DNA of 64,000 bases. Origin: JBNRMW01 sp050309795. Lineage in GTDB: Bacteria > Bacillota_I > Bacilli_A > Erysipelotrichales > Erysipelotrichaceae. This document shows, one piece after another, positions 25,579 to 33,937 of the stretch. Made by a program: the position numbers and the translations under genes. Within the stretch, counting starts at the first letter, position 1; the number at the start of each line of letters is the position of its first letter. The stretch covers positions 62,001 through 126,000 of the forward strand of contig JBNRMW010000016.1 of NCBI GenBank assembly GCA_050309795.1, read 5' to 3'. The notes beneath the pieces were generated by a model. That model did no database searches. It was not told the origin of the DNA and saw only the letters and a program-made list of their open reading frames with translations.

Positions 25579-26394
25579 CTATTCACCGGAGGGTTGATTT
25601 TCCATGGCTTGGTTCATGAGGGATTCCCGCTTTTCTTGATCTAGTTGTTCCAAAATTTCATTTACCTTTGTTAATAGTTCCGTGTTATCTTTGTTGACCG
25701 CTATTGAGACAGCGGTTGTAATATTTTCATCTTGAACAAAACCCGAACCTTCCTCAAACTCAACCATCACTAACTCCGGATTGGTCGCAATAACCGCTTG
25801 AGCTACAGGTTTTTCAACCACCGTTCCATCGACTGCTAATTGTTTAATAGCATTTACGATAATTGGAACCGTGGCTAAAGCAGGTTCATGGATAACCTTT
25901 GGAATTTGATCAATAACAAGGTCGTAATTGGTGGCCATTTGACCAACAAATTTTGTTCCGGATAGATCTTCCAAGGAAGTCGCTTGAGCAAGCGGCGAGC
26001 TCGCCAAGGTTAAGACCACGTAATCGGAGTAGTAATAAGGCTCGGTAAAGCTAACTTCTAAGCGACGGTCTTCGGTGTCCGTCATACCAGCGATAATTAA
26101 ATCGATCGAATTGGATTGAATTGCGGGAATTAAACCTTCCCATTGAGTAGGAACAATCTCAAGGCTTAAATTTAGTTGATCAGCAATTTCTTGAGCGATG
26201 AGCACGTCATATCCTCCACAATAGGATTGAGTCGATTCAACAAAGATTGCATCGTCGCTTTCTTCTTGTTGCATCCAATTAAACGGAGCATAATTACACT
26301 CCATACCGACACTTAGTACAGATGTAGTGGTCGGTGCACTGCTACAGCTGACTAACCAAAGACTGGTTAACAGTAATACGATCATTTTTTTCAT
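25579..26394 (-). CDS. Amino acid (probably lysine) ABC transporter, substrate-binding lipoprotein
   Basis: 271 residues from ATG 26394 (MKKMIVLLLT), behind AGAGGA. Signal peptide ends in a lipobox LVSC, so the protein is lipid-anchored outside the membrane. SBP family 3 fold: GMECNYAPFNW ligand-side start, GYDVLIAQEIADQL, and the TDTEDRRLEVSFTEPYY segment whose Arg binds the substrate carboxylate. The riboswitch upstream and the acidic pocket-side residues fit a cationic amino acid, but this is inference. Confidence 0.92.
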   Translation of the reverse strand: MKKMIVLLLTSLWLVSCSSAPTTTSVLSVGMECNYAPFNWMQQEESDDAIFVESTQSYCGGYDVLIAQEIADQLNLSLEIVPTQWEGLIPAIQSNSIDLIIAGMTDTEDRRLEVSFTEPYYYSDYVVLTLASSPLAQATSLEDLSGTKFVGQMATNYDLVIDQIPKVIHEPALATVPIIVNAIKQLAVDGTVVEKPVAQAVIATNPELVMVEFEEGSGFVQDENITTAVSIAVNKDNTELLTKVNEILEQLDQEKRESLMNQAMENQPSGE

Positions 26395-26412
26395 GATGTC
26401 CTCTTTTCTAAT

Positions 26413-26439
26413 AAAAAAGACCATTTGCACTAAATGATC
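26413..26439 (-). terminator. Riboswitch-controlled terminator
   Basis: On the minus strand GATCATTT and AAATGGTC form an 8-bp stem (one G-U) followed by TTTTTT, between the aptamer and the lipoprotein ATG. This is the expression platform. Confidence 0.8.
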
Positions 26440-26454
26440 TGACTTGGTTTAACA

Positions 26455-26610
26455 TTTAGCACCTCTTCACAGGAAGGAGTGTTGTAAGTATTTCCTACAA
26501 CCCCATAGGTTCGTGTACCCACGAAACTATTCGGCGATGATTGCCTTTCCCGTAGTTCGTTGCCTGTCGGCTCCCTACGGTACTTTTCTGCACCGCTACC
26601 TCTATTTATC
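26455..26610 (-). promoter_or_regulatory. Lysine riboswitch (L box)
   Basis: The minus strand shows L-box core blocks in order: AGAGGTAGCGGTGC with AGTA, a CCGTAG/CTACGG helix, GGGAAAGG, then CGCCGAA, the TTCGTG/CACGAA helix, CTATGGGG and the GTTGTA/TACAAC helix. Order and spacing match lysine riboswitches of Bacillus lysC and Thermotoga. Followed by a terminator, so lysine should switch the transporter operon off. Boundaries are approximate. Confidence 0.85.
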
Positions 26611-26625
26611 TTTTTTACAACCTGT

Positions 26626-26653
26626 ATTATAGACATATAATTAGCAATGTCAA
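26626..26653 (-). promoter_or_regulatory. Consensus promoter for the lysine transporter operon
   Basis: Minus-strand TTGACA, 16-nt spacer, TATAAT: a full match to both hexamers, unusual in this window. Confidence 0.8.
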
Positions 26654-26757
26654 GTTTAGCTCCTTCAGGGGTTATCGAGTTGTTAGAAAGAAAAGGATGA
26701 GGATCGAACGGTCGCTTAGCCACTTTCGATAGATATCTTTATCATGATTATTAATGC

Positions 26758-26763
26758 TATAAT
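26758..26763 (+). promoter_or_regulatory. Extended -10 promoter for truB-ribF
   Basis: TGCTATAAT; the predicted start lies about 10 nt before the truB ATG, so the leader is little more than the GGAGG ribosome site. Confidence 0.6.
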
Positions 26764-26779
26764 AATCACGGAGGAAATG

Positions 26780-27628
26780 ATGGATCTATTACTCGCAATC
26801 AATAAACCAGCAAATGTAACCTCACACGATGTTACCCAAAAAATTAAACGAAAATTACGAGTCAAGGTTGGCCATATGGGAACATTAGATCCCCAAGCAG
26901 AAGGACTCTTAATTTTATTAACAGGACGTAAAACAAAATTTTTGCCGTATCTTCAAGCAAGCCCGAAGGTTTATGAAGGTCGGCTTTTATTAGGCACTAA
27001 AACCGATACAGGAGACATCTGGGGTGAGATCATTGAAGAACAGTCGGTCGAATCATTTTCAGTGTCTTCGATACAAACGGTTCTCCAAAGTTTTATTGGT
27101 CCGCAAAAACAACGAGTGCCCATGGTTTCAGCAAAAAAGGTAGCAGGCAGGAAATTATATGAATATCATCGCCAAAAGCTTGATATTGACACACAATACC
27201 ACGAGATTGAGATTTACGAGCTGAACTATTTAGGATATGATAAAGACCGCCAAGAAATTGCTTTTCTAGCTAAAGTCAGTACGGGCACGTATATTCGCAC
27301 CCTATGCGAAGACATTGGCGAGCGGCTAGGTACGGTTGCTACGATGAGCCATTTAGTGCGTACAGGCATTGGGCCGTATCAATTGAAGCAAGCTGGACGA
27401 CCCGAAGAGGTCCTAGAAAATATACAATCGTATGTGTTAGATGAAAAAATAGCGTTAACACATTATAAGATGATTACATTAAACGATATAACACCTGTTT
27501 ATCATGGCAAGCCCTTAGCCTTAAATGAAGACGTCTCTCCGGTTTTAATCCTTTCTAAGGATGAAATCGTCGCGGTGTATAAGAAAGGAAAAGATGGTTT
27601 GTATTACAATGAAAGAGGACTATGGTAA
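26780..27628 (+). CDS. truB: tRNA pseudouridine-55 synthase TruB
   Basis: 282 residues from ATG 26780 (MDLLLAINKPANVTS), 5 nt after GGAGG; the ATG at 26777 is too close to it. Catalytic Asp is in HMGTLDPQAEGLL; KVSTGTYIRTLCEDIG is the second conserved block. It forms Psi55 in the tRNA T loop. The stop overlaps the start of ribF, a pairing widespread in bacteria. Confidence 0.96.
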   Translation: MDLLLAINKPANVTSHDVTQKIKRKLRVKVGHMGTLDPQAEGLLILLTGRKTKFLPYLQASPKVYEGRLLLGTKTDTGDIWGEIIEEQSVESFSVSSIQTVLQSFIGPQKQRVPMVSAKKVAGRKLYEYHRQKLDIDTQYHEIEIYELNYLGYDKDRQEIAFLAKVSTGTYIRTLCEDIGERLGTVATMSHLVRTGIGPYQLKQAGRPEEVLENIQSYVLDEKIALTHYKMITLNDITPVYHGKPLALNEDVSPVLILSKDEIVAVYKKGKDGLYYNERGLW

Positions 27629-28563
27629 TGATTATTAAACAATTAAACATAAAGGACATCCAACGCGAAACGCAGCCACTCTCCGTTTGTTTAGGCTATT
27701 TTGACGGGTTGCATTTGGGACATCAACGGTTGGTTCAACAAGCAATCAGCGTAGCTAAAGAGAAAGGCTATCGATCGGGTTTAATCACCTTTAAACAAGA
27801 TCCTTTAACGGTTCTAAAGCCATCTCTTAAGAAGCAACAATTGACCACCAATGAAGACCGCCAACAACTTGGACAAGCTCTCGGTTTAGCTTATTGGTAT
27901 GAATTGGATTTTACTTTAGAAGTATCACAGACTAGTCCTGAAGAATTTATCGAAAAGATAATTGTTGACTTAGGGGTAAAACATGTGGTTGTTGGCTTTG
28001 ATTATCGTTTTGGTTTTAAAGGGGCAGGGACTCCAGAAAGATTAAAGGCATTAAGTGCAAAACGCTACACGGTGGATGTCATCGAACCAGTACAATATTT
28101 AAATGAAAAGATTTCTTCAACACGAATTATTGATCTCGTTGAAAAGGGGATGGTTGAAGATTTACCAAATTTATTAGGTCGTTACTATCACCTTCAGGGT
28201 AAAGTTGGCCACGGTCGCCGTCATGGTCACAAATTAGGTTTTCCAACAGCAAACCTCCTTATCAATCCTTCCTATGTTATCCCTAAAAATGGGGTCTATA
28301 TCGGAGCGGTAGAGGTCGATAAACAATGGTATCCGGCCATGATCTCGATAGGACATAATCCAACCGTTGATCGTAATTTACCACTAACGATTGAAGCCCA
28401 TCTGTTGGATCAAAAAATGGATCTCTATGATCGGGAAGTTAAAATTTACTTCCGAAAATATCTCCGCGAACAAATTGCTTTTGCCAGTATGGACTTGTTA
28501 AAAGAAAAGTTAGCCCAAGATTACGAAGAAACTAAGGAATATTTTTCCAAAAACCCTATCTAG
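27628..28563 (+). CDS. ribF: Bifunctional riboflavin kinase / FAD synthetase
   Basis: 311 residues from ATG 27628 (TAATG overlap with truB; AGAGGA 8-9 nt upstream). N-terminal adenylyltransferase with GYFDGLHLGHQ and SSTRI; C-terminal flavokinase with GHGRRHGHKLGFPTANL. Makes FMN and FAD from riboflavin, which this cell can import through RibU (43058-43666). A terminator follows. Confidence 0.96.
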   Translation: MIIKQLNIKDIQRETQPLSVCLGYFDGLHLGHQRLVQQAISVAKEKGYRSGLITFKQDPLTVLKPSLKKQQLTTNEDRQQLGQALGLAYWYELDFTLEVSQTSPEEFIEKIIVDLGVKHVVVGFDYRFGFKGAGTPERLKALSAKRYTVDVIEPVQYLNEKISSTRIIDLVEKGMVEDLPNLLGRYYHLQGKVGHGRRHGHKLGFPTANLLINPSYVIPKNGVYIGAVEVDKQWYPAMISIGHNPTVDRNLPLTIEAHLLDQKMDLYDREVKIYFRKYLREQIAFASMDLLKEKLAQDYEETKEYFSKNPI

Positions 28564-28595
28564 TAAAACTTTAGTAAACATATAAAAAATATTTG

Positions 28596-28622
28596 AAAAC
28601 TCCGCATTTAGGAGTTTTTTTA
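28596..28622 (+). terminator. Intrinsic terminator after ribF
   Basis: AAAACTCC and GGAGTTTT arms with a 7-nt loop, then a T run. Confidence 0.8.
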
Positions 28623-28886
28623 TGTTCTAAATTCAGCTCCATAATAGGTTTATTTTCCATCAAATCAATAATATATAATTTATAATCATTAAAATAAGGG
28701 TCTAAATATGGAAAAAATGATCAGAAAAGTAATTCGTTGAAATTGTTTGAAACTAAATTTCACGTTGTGGTAAACTCATAAATGCCCAATCTTATGGGAA
28801 AAGTAGTGCTATTTGGCTACAATCGACATGATTTATTAATGCGACCGTAAATGGATTATGATATAATTCAACAAGGTGGTGATAGT
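28623..28886 (+). other. AT-rich intergenic region with possible mini-ORF
   Basis: No conserved gene is recognised between the ribF terminator and the Asp23-family gene. It contains two TATAAT sequences (28674 and 28681), then AAGGG, 7 nt and a 10-codon ORF at 28708-28740 (MEKMIRKVIR). A second promoter-like TTGTTT..TGGTAAACT lies near 28745-28775, and a CCCA/TGGG hairpin near 28790. An unannotated small RNA or leader peptide is possible but unproven. Confidence 0.3.
28862..28867 (+). promoter_or_regulatory. Extended -10 promoter for yqhY
   Basis: TGATATAAT 20 nt before the ATG at 28887. Confidence 0.6.
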
Positions 28887-29216
28887 ATGGCAAATGAATA
28901 TGTTATCTCGAAAAGAGATGAAAAATTAGGAACAGTTCAGTTATCTAAATCGGTTTTTGAATCCATCATTCGAATTACCTTAGAAGAAATGGAAGGCGTC
29001 TTTATTGTAGATACTTCCTGGAAGAGTGGTGTGGTTCCCGTGGTCCACAAAGATAATGATTTGAGCGTCATGGTTGATGTAAAACTCCGCTATGGATTGA
29101 GCGCTCAACGAGTTTCAATGAACATTCAAGAGAAAGTGGTTAATGTAATCAAACAGACCACCGATGTCGTTATTAAAAATGTCGACGTCAAAATTAGTGG
29201 ATTCGTTTTTGAATAG
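28887..29216 (+). CDS. yqhY: Asp23/Gls24-family protein (YqhY-like)
   Basis: 109 residues from ATG 28887 (MANEYVISKRDEKLGTVQ) behind AAGGTGGTGA; the in-frame ATG 28851 lies upstream of the promoter -10. It keeps the Asp23 core (IRITLEEMEGVF, YGLSAQRVSMNIQEKV). In B. subtilis yqhY sits beside accBC and loss of YqhY disturbs fatty-acid synthesis control; here accBC is absent but nusB follows as in Bacillus. Own promoter and terminator. Confidence 0.9.
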   Translation: MANEYVISKRDEKLGTVQLSKSVFESIIRITLEEMEGVFIVDTSWKSGVVPVVHKDNDLSVMVDVKLRYGLSAQRVSMNIQEKVVNVIKQTTDVVIKNVDVKISGFVFE

Positions 29217-29226
29217 TAGTGTAAAG

Positions 29227-29247
29227 AAAGCCGAGATGGCTTTTTTA
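29227..29247 (+). terminator. Intrinsic terminator after yqhY
   Basis: AAAGCC-GAGAT-GGCTTT followed by TTTT. Confidence 0.75.
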
Positions 29248-29260
29248 CATAGGAGTATGG

Positions 29261-29266
29261 TAAAAT
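29261..29266 (+). promoter_or_regulatory. Extended -10 promoter for the nusB operon
   Basis: TGGTAAAAT; start near 29273, 13 nt before the nusB ATG. It appears to serve the whole nusB to deoB run, since no terminator occurs before 38913. Confidence 0.5.
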
Positions 29267-29285
29267 TATACCTACAGGAGAGGAT

Positions 29286-29672
29286 ATGGAAGCACAAAAA
29301 AACCGACATCAGGAACGCGAAAACGCCATGATTTTTCTTTATCAAGCATTATTAACTGCGCCTTTAAATTCAGCCAAAACTTTGGATTTTGAGGAAGTTT
29401 CAACCTCGCAGTTTTATCCTGCTATAAAATACGCCCTAGATAACCAAACCGATTTGATCGAGCTTATTCAAGATGAACTATTGGAATGGTCTTTTGAACG
29501 TTTAGGTTATGTCGAGCAAGCGATTTTACTATTAGCTTGTGGTGAAGCGGTCGTCGAATCGACGCCGAAGGGTATTTTAATTAACGAAGCCGTCGAAATG
29601 GCGAAACGCTTTTCCGATGAAGATAGTTATAAACTTATTAATGCAACGCTTGACCGGGTATTGAATATATGA
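29286..29672 (+). CDS. nusB: Transcription antitermination factor NusB
   Basis: 128 residues, all-helical family with RERENAMIFLYQALL-like start (HQERENAMIFLYQ) and the conserved GILINEAVEMAKRFSDEDSYKLINA segment. With NusE (S10) it binds boxA in rRNA leaders. AGGAGAGGAT precedes the ATG. Overlaps xseA by 4 nt (ATGA). Confidence 0.95.
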   Translation: MEAQKNRHQERENAMIFLYQALLTAPLNSAKTLDFEEVSTSQFYPAIKYALDNQTDLIELIQDELLEWSFERLGYVEQAILLLACGEAVVESTPKGILINEAVEMAKRFSDEDSYKLINATLDRVLNI

Positions 29673-31012
29673 ATCTCTCTGTATCTGAATTAGTTCGCTC
29701 CATCAAATCGGTTTTAGATAGCCAACCTCATTTACAACGGGTAAAGGTCGTTGGTGAATTGTCGAATTTAACAAAACATCGCAGTGGGCATTGGTACTTT
29801 TCACTCAAGGACGATAAAGCACGGATTAACTGCGTGATGTTTGCTTCCTATAATCAGTTGGTTTCTTTTGTTCCTAAAGAGGGGCAACAAGTGGTCGTTT
29901 CGGCGTTAACAACGGTATATGTTGGTTCTGGTCAATTACAACTTGTGTGTTTTACGATGGCATTAGATGGAGAAGGCGCCCTATACCAACAGTATTTAGA
30001 ATTGCGGGATAAATTACATAAAGAAGGTTTGTTTTCACCACAGTTTAAACAATCCATTCCAAACTATCCCCAGCGTATTGGTGTGATTGCTGGGCACCAA
30101 TCGGCCGCATTGGCAGACGTGCTAAAAACCTTAGAAAGCCGTTGGCCTCTCGCAACCGTTGTTGTTTATGAATCCTTGGTTCAAGGGCCAAAAGCAAGCG
30201 AACAATTATTGGCCCAGCTACAATTAGCTGATCAAGCGCAATTAGATGTGATCTTATTGGTTCGTGGCGGTGGTTCGCTGGAAGATTTATGGGCCTTCAA
30301 TAACGAGGCGTTAGCGCGAGGTATCTTTGCGGCAAAGACACCCATAATTACTGGGGTCGGTCATGAAGTCGATGTGACTTTAGTTGATTATGTTGCGGAT
30401 TTAAGAGCCTTAACACCAACGGCTGCGGCGCAATTAGCTACGCCTGATTATCGAGAGGTTCAAGGTCAAATTGCTCAATATGTCCGCCAAATGAACATGA
30501 AGCTGCAAGCGAAGTTAAAAAGCCAACAAGCACAGCTTCAACAGATTCAAAGTCATCGCTATTTCCAAATGCCGGACTTATTGGTTCACCAAGAACGCCT
30601 TCAACTGAAACAAATGGATCAGCAACTGTATCGGTTTTTGCGTTCATTTGATCAAATTCAAGAACAACTTCAGCAATCAATTGGCTTTATGAAACAACAG
30701 CTCTTATTACGGTTAAAGGACGAACATAATTCGCTCGTGTCTTTGAAAAACAAACTGAAACAACAAATAGATGGGGCCTATACGACAAGGGAAAACCACC
30801 TTCAATTATTGTTATCCCAGTTAGATGGCCAAAGTCCATTGAAAGCAATGACGAAAGGATTTGTTCTATCCCATCAAGAAAATCGAAAAATCACAAGCAT
30901 TACGCAAATTAATGTCAACCAACCCTTATCCATCGAATATATTGATGGACAAGTTCAAACACAAATTGTTTCATTAGAAAAGGGGAATACCTATGGAAAA
31001 ACTAAACTTTGA
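29669..31012 (+). CDS. xseA: Exodeoxyribonuclease VII large subunit
   Basis: 447 residues: N-terminal OB fold (VKVVGELSNLTKHRSGHWYF), catalytic domain (IGVIAGHQSAALADV, LVRGGGSLEDLWAFN, GVGHEVDVTL, LTPTAAAQL) and a long Gln-rich coiled coil. Degrades single-stranded DNA from both ends with XseB. The usual GVITSPTGAA block reads GVIAGHQSAA here, a modest deviation. Overlaps xseB by 20 nt. Confidence 0.96.
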   Translation: MNLSVSELVRSIKSVLDSQPHLQRVKVVGELSNLTKHRSGHWYFSLKDDKARINCVMFASYNQLVSFVPKEGQQVVVSALTTVYVGSGQLQLVCFTMALDGEGALYQQYLELRDKLHKEGLFSPQFKQSIPNYPQRIGVIAGHQSAALADVLKTLESRWPLATVVVYESLVQGPKASEQLLAQLQLADQAQLDVILLVRGGGSLEDLWAFNNEALARGIFAAKTPIITGVGHEVDVTLVDYVADLRALTPTAAAQLATPDYREVQGQIAQYVRQMNMKLQAKLKSQQAQLQQIQSHRYFQMPDLLVHQERLQLKQMDQQLYRFLRSFDQIQEQLQQSIGFMKQQLLLRLKDEHNSLVSLKNKLKQQIDGAYTTRENHLQLLLSQLDGQSPLKAMTKGFVLSHQENRKITSITQINVNQPLSIEYIDGQVQTQIVSLEKGNTYGKTKL

Positions 31013-31208
31013 TGAGGCGATAAAACGACTTCAAGAGATTGTCAAACAGCTAGATAATGAGGATCTGTCTTTGGATAAAAGCATTGCTTTATTTGAAGAA
31101 GGTTTAAAATTATCAACCTATTGTAACGCACAATTAAAGTCTTATGAACAAAAAATTGATGCGATTACCAATCAATACGAGCAGGGTGAAGTAGAAAATG
31201 AAGCATGA
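30993..31208 (+). CDS. xseB: Exodeoxyribonuclease VII small subunit
   Basis: 71 residues with the family signature NFDEAIKRLQEIVKQL and LSLDKSIALFEEGLKL. Several copies wrap the XseA coiled coil. Overlaps xseA and ispA, consistent with coupled translation. Confidence 0.96.
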   Translation: MEKLNFDEAIKRLQEIVKQLDNEDLSLDKSIALFEEGLKLSTYCNAQLKSYEQKIDAITNQYEQGEVENEA

Positions 31209-32043
31209 ATTTGAAGAACAATTAGAAGAGCTCATCGGTAGTTATAGTTCATCCAAAGTTCTGGATGCTGCGGCTTATTCTTTATTGGGTGATGGCAAGC
31301 GGGTACGTCCTTTGTTGTTATTTAATCTTATTTCCGATTATGGAGAAGACCCTTATATTGGTATGGATGCTGCCTTAGCCTTAGAAATGATTCAAACCTA
31401 TTCGCTCATTCACGACGATTTGCCAGCGATGGACGATGACGATTTTCGTCGTGGAGCACCATCTAACCATATTGTTTATGGAGAAGGCCATGCTATTTTA
31501 GCTGGTGATGCGTTGTTAACCGCTGCCTTTGATGTCTTATCTAGTGCGAATTATAGCGATCGTCACAAGGTTGAATTAATCCAGTTGTTTGCGCAAAGAG
31601 CCGGGCTGGAAGGTATGATTTTGGGCCAAGATTTGGATTTAAAATATGAAGAAAAACGGCCTAAAGATTTAGAAGAACTTTTCTTAATGTACGATAAAAA
31701 AACAGGGAGCTTGTTAGCAACCGCGCTAGAGTCGGGAGCGATTTTAGTGAATCGTTCGGCCGATCGAGAAACCTTGAAAATGGTGGGTTATAAATGTGGT
31801 CGAGCTTTTCAGATTCAAGACGATATCTTCGATGTCATTAAAACACAGGAAGAACTAGGTAAAACAGTGGGCTCTGATGAAGCAAATAAGAAAGTAACCT
31901 CCTTATCTTATCTAAGTATCGAAGACGCAACTGAACTTGTTGCAAAGTTGTATGCGGAAGTTCGTGAAAGTTTATCAAGTTTAAAATTAGTTAATAACAA
32001 AGTGTATGAGATGATTGAATATCTCATGAGTCGCAAGAGCTAA
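31198..32043 (+). CDS. ispA: Polyprenyl (farnesyl) diphosphate synthase
   Basis: 281 residues of the short-chain trans-prenyltransferase family: first Asp-rich motif DDLPAMDDDDFRRG with the bacterial insertion, second motif QIQDDIFD, and GDGKRVRPLLL near the N-terminus. Likely makes farnesyl diphosphate for undecaprenyl phosphate. Next to dxs, as in Bacillus. Chain length is inferred from family features. Confidence 0.94.
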   Translation: MKHEFEEQLEELIGSYSSSKVLDAAAYSLLGDGKRVRPLLLFNLISDYGEDPYIGMDAALALEMIQTYSLIHDDLPAMDDDDFRRGAPSNHIVYGEGHAILAGDALLTAAFDVLSSANYSDRHKVELIQLFAQRAGLEGMILGQDLDLKYEEKRPKDLEELFLMYDKKTGSLLATALESGAILVNRSADRETLKMVGYKCGRAFQIQDDIFDVIKTQEELGKTVGSDEANKKVTSLSYLSIEDATELVAKLYAEVRESLSSLKLVNNKVYEMIEYLMSRKS

Positions 32044-32044
32044 A

Positions 32045-33922
32045 ATGGTTAAACATCTATTAGAAATTACGGATCCCCAATTTATTAAATCCTTAACGAA
32101 TGCTCAATGTCGCTCCTTAGCGAAAGACATTCGTGAGTTTTTAATAACGTCTGTTTCCCAAACAGGTGGCCATTTATCAAGCAATTTAGGAACTGTTGAG
32201 TTAACGATTGCTTTACACAAGGTTTTTAATTCGCCACATGACAAATTGATTTTTGATGTGGGTCATCAAGCTTATACCCATAAAATATTAACTGGTCGGG
32301 CCAAAGATTTTAGCACCCTGCGTCAATTTCAAGGTCTTTCTGGATTCCAAAAACGAATAGAAAGTGAACACGATGTTTTCGAAGCGGGACATGCTGGAAC
32401 CTCCTTGTCTGCGGCTTATGGCATGGCCGTCGCCCGCGATTTAGAGGCCAAAGAGCACCATATCGTAGCGGTAATTGGCGATGGAGCGATGACTAATGGC
32501 ATGGCTTATGAAGCCTTAAATCATATCGGAGATTCCCGCCATAAGGTTATTATTGTCCTAAATGATAATTCGATGTCTATTTCAAAAAATGTCGGCTATT
32601 TGTCGCAACGCTTTAATACGATGCGGGTAGGAAAGCCGTATAATGCGTTTAAACTTGATTTAAATGAATTTTTAGCGAAAGGCGGGAAATGGTTAGAACC
32701 GGTTCAAAAAAGTTTAATTGCAATCCGTAATCAAGTGCGTAAAAACGTTGTTGACGAAACAATATTTAGTGAATTTGGTTTGCAGTATGTGGGACCATTC
32801 AATGGCCACCATATCGCGGATATGGTCCGGGCGTTTGAATATGCTAAAAACTATGATGGAGGACCCATAGTTATCCATTTAAAAACTCAAAAAGGAAAAG
32901 GTTATCATTTATCCGAGCGCGATATAGATGGTAGTTGGCATGGCGTCTCGAAGTTTGATATTGACTCTGGGGAACCGTTAGAACAAGTGTGTGAATCGCG
33001 TAAATCGTACTCAACCATTGTTTCAGAATCCTTGATTCGACTAGCCAAAGATGATGAAGATATTGTGGTTATTACCCCAGCAATGAAGAAGGGTTCTTCT
33101 CTTGATCGGTTTTTTGATACCTTCCCCAAGAGGGCAATTGATACGGGTATTACCGAAGGGCATGCCGCAACCTTTGCTTCAGGGCTAGCTTTAAGTGGTA
33201 AAAAACCATTTTTATCAATTTATTCCACTTTTTTACAACGAGCTTATGACCAAATCAATCACGACATTACGCGGATGAATTTACCGGTCGTTATTGGGGT
33301 TGATCGGGCTGGTTTAGTTGGAGAAGATGGCGATACCCATCATGGGGTTTTTGATATTGGCATTTTAAAACCTTTGCCTAATCTAGTTATTGCTCAAGCA
33401 AAAAATGGGACGGAGTTACAGCACTTACTTTATACCGCATTCCAACACGATGGGCCGTTTGCGCTTCGTTATCCGCGTGGAGTGAGTGAATATTACCCGG
33501 TGCCTTCTTTTGAGAACATTGAGATCGGTTCTTGGGAGATTTTAAAAGTTCAATCGAATCCACAGCTGATTGTCCTTACCTATGGTCAGGAAGTTCAACA
33601 AGTGGTTGACTATGCTAAAGAGCGAGAACTTCCGTTGTGGGTTGTTAATATGCGTTTTATCAAGCCATTAGATCAACATGTCTTGAATGAAATTTTACAT
33701 TTAGATGTACCTATATTACTTTATGAGACTGATATTCAAGTTGGTGGCGTTGGGGATAGCATTTGTTGTCACATGAATGATATCGACGTGCATCATAAAT
33801 TACATCGCGTGGGGCTTCATGATCATTATGTAGAACATGGATCGATGGAGAAACTACGTCAACAGGAACAGATCGACCTCGCCGCCGTGGCCAAAAAAAT
33901 CGACGAACTTTTAGTTAAGTAG
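32045..33922 (+). CDS. dxs: 1-deoxy-D-xylulose-5-phosphate synthase
   Basis: 625 residues, a transketolase-like enzyme with TPP-binding VGHQAYTHKILTGR, GDGAMTNGMAYEALN and the pyrimidine domain DTGITEGHAATFASG. It condenses pyruvate and glyceraldehyde-3-phosphate, the first MEP-pathway step. Together with ispG and ispH here it shows isoprenoids come by the MEP route. The TAG stop lies just before the recN ribosome site. Confidence 0.97.
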   Translation: MVKHLLEITDPQFIKSLTNAQCRSLAKDIREFLITSVSQTGGHLSSNLGTVELTIALHKVFNSPHDKLIFDVGHQAYTHKILTGRAKDFSTLRQFQGLSGFQKRIESEHDVFEAGHAGTSLSAAYGMAVARDLEAKEHHIVAVIGDGAMTNGMAYEALNHIGDSRHKVIIVLNDNSMSISKNVGYLSQRFNTMRVGKPYNAFKLDLNEFLAKGGKWLEPVQKSLIAIRNQVRKNVVDETIFSEFGLQYVGPFNGHHIADMVRAFEYAKNYDGGPIVIHLKTQKGKGYHLSERDIDGSWHGVSKFDIDSGEPLEQVCESRKSYSTIVSESLIRLAKDDEDIVVITPAMKKGSSLDRFFDTFPKRAIDTGITEGHAATFASGLALSGKKPFLSIYSTFLQRAYDQINHDITRMNLPVVIGVDRAGLVGEDGDTHHGVFDIGILKPLPNLVIAQAKNGTELQHLLYTAFQHDGPFALRYPRGVSEYYPVPSFENIEIGSWEILKVQSNPQLIVLTYGQEVQQVVDYAKERELPLWVVNMRFIKPLDQHVLNEILHLDVPILLYETDIQVGGVGDSICCHMNDIDVHHKLHRVGLHDHYVEHGSMEKLRQQEQIDLAAVAKKIDELLVK

Positions 33923-33937
33923 TTAGGAGGGAAGGCT

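Noticed and set aside
26430..26723. 97-residue minus-strand ORF
   Set aside because: It lies across the lysine riboswitch and its promoter; composition and lack of ribosome site fit chance.
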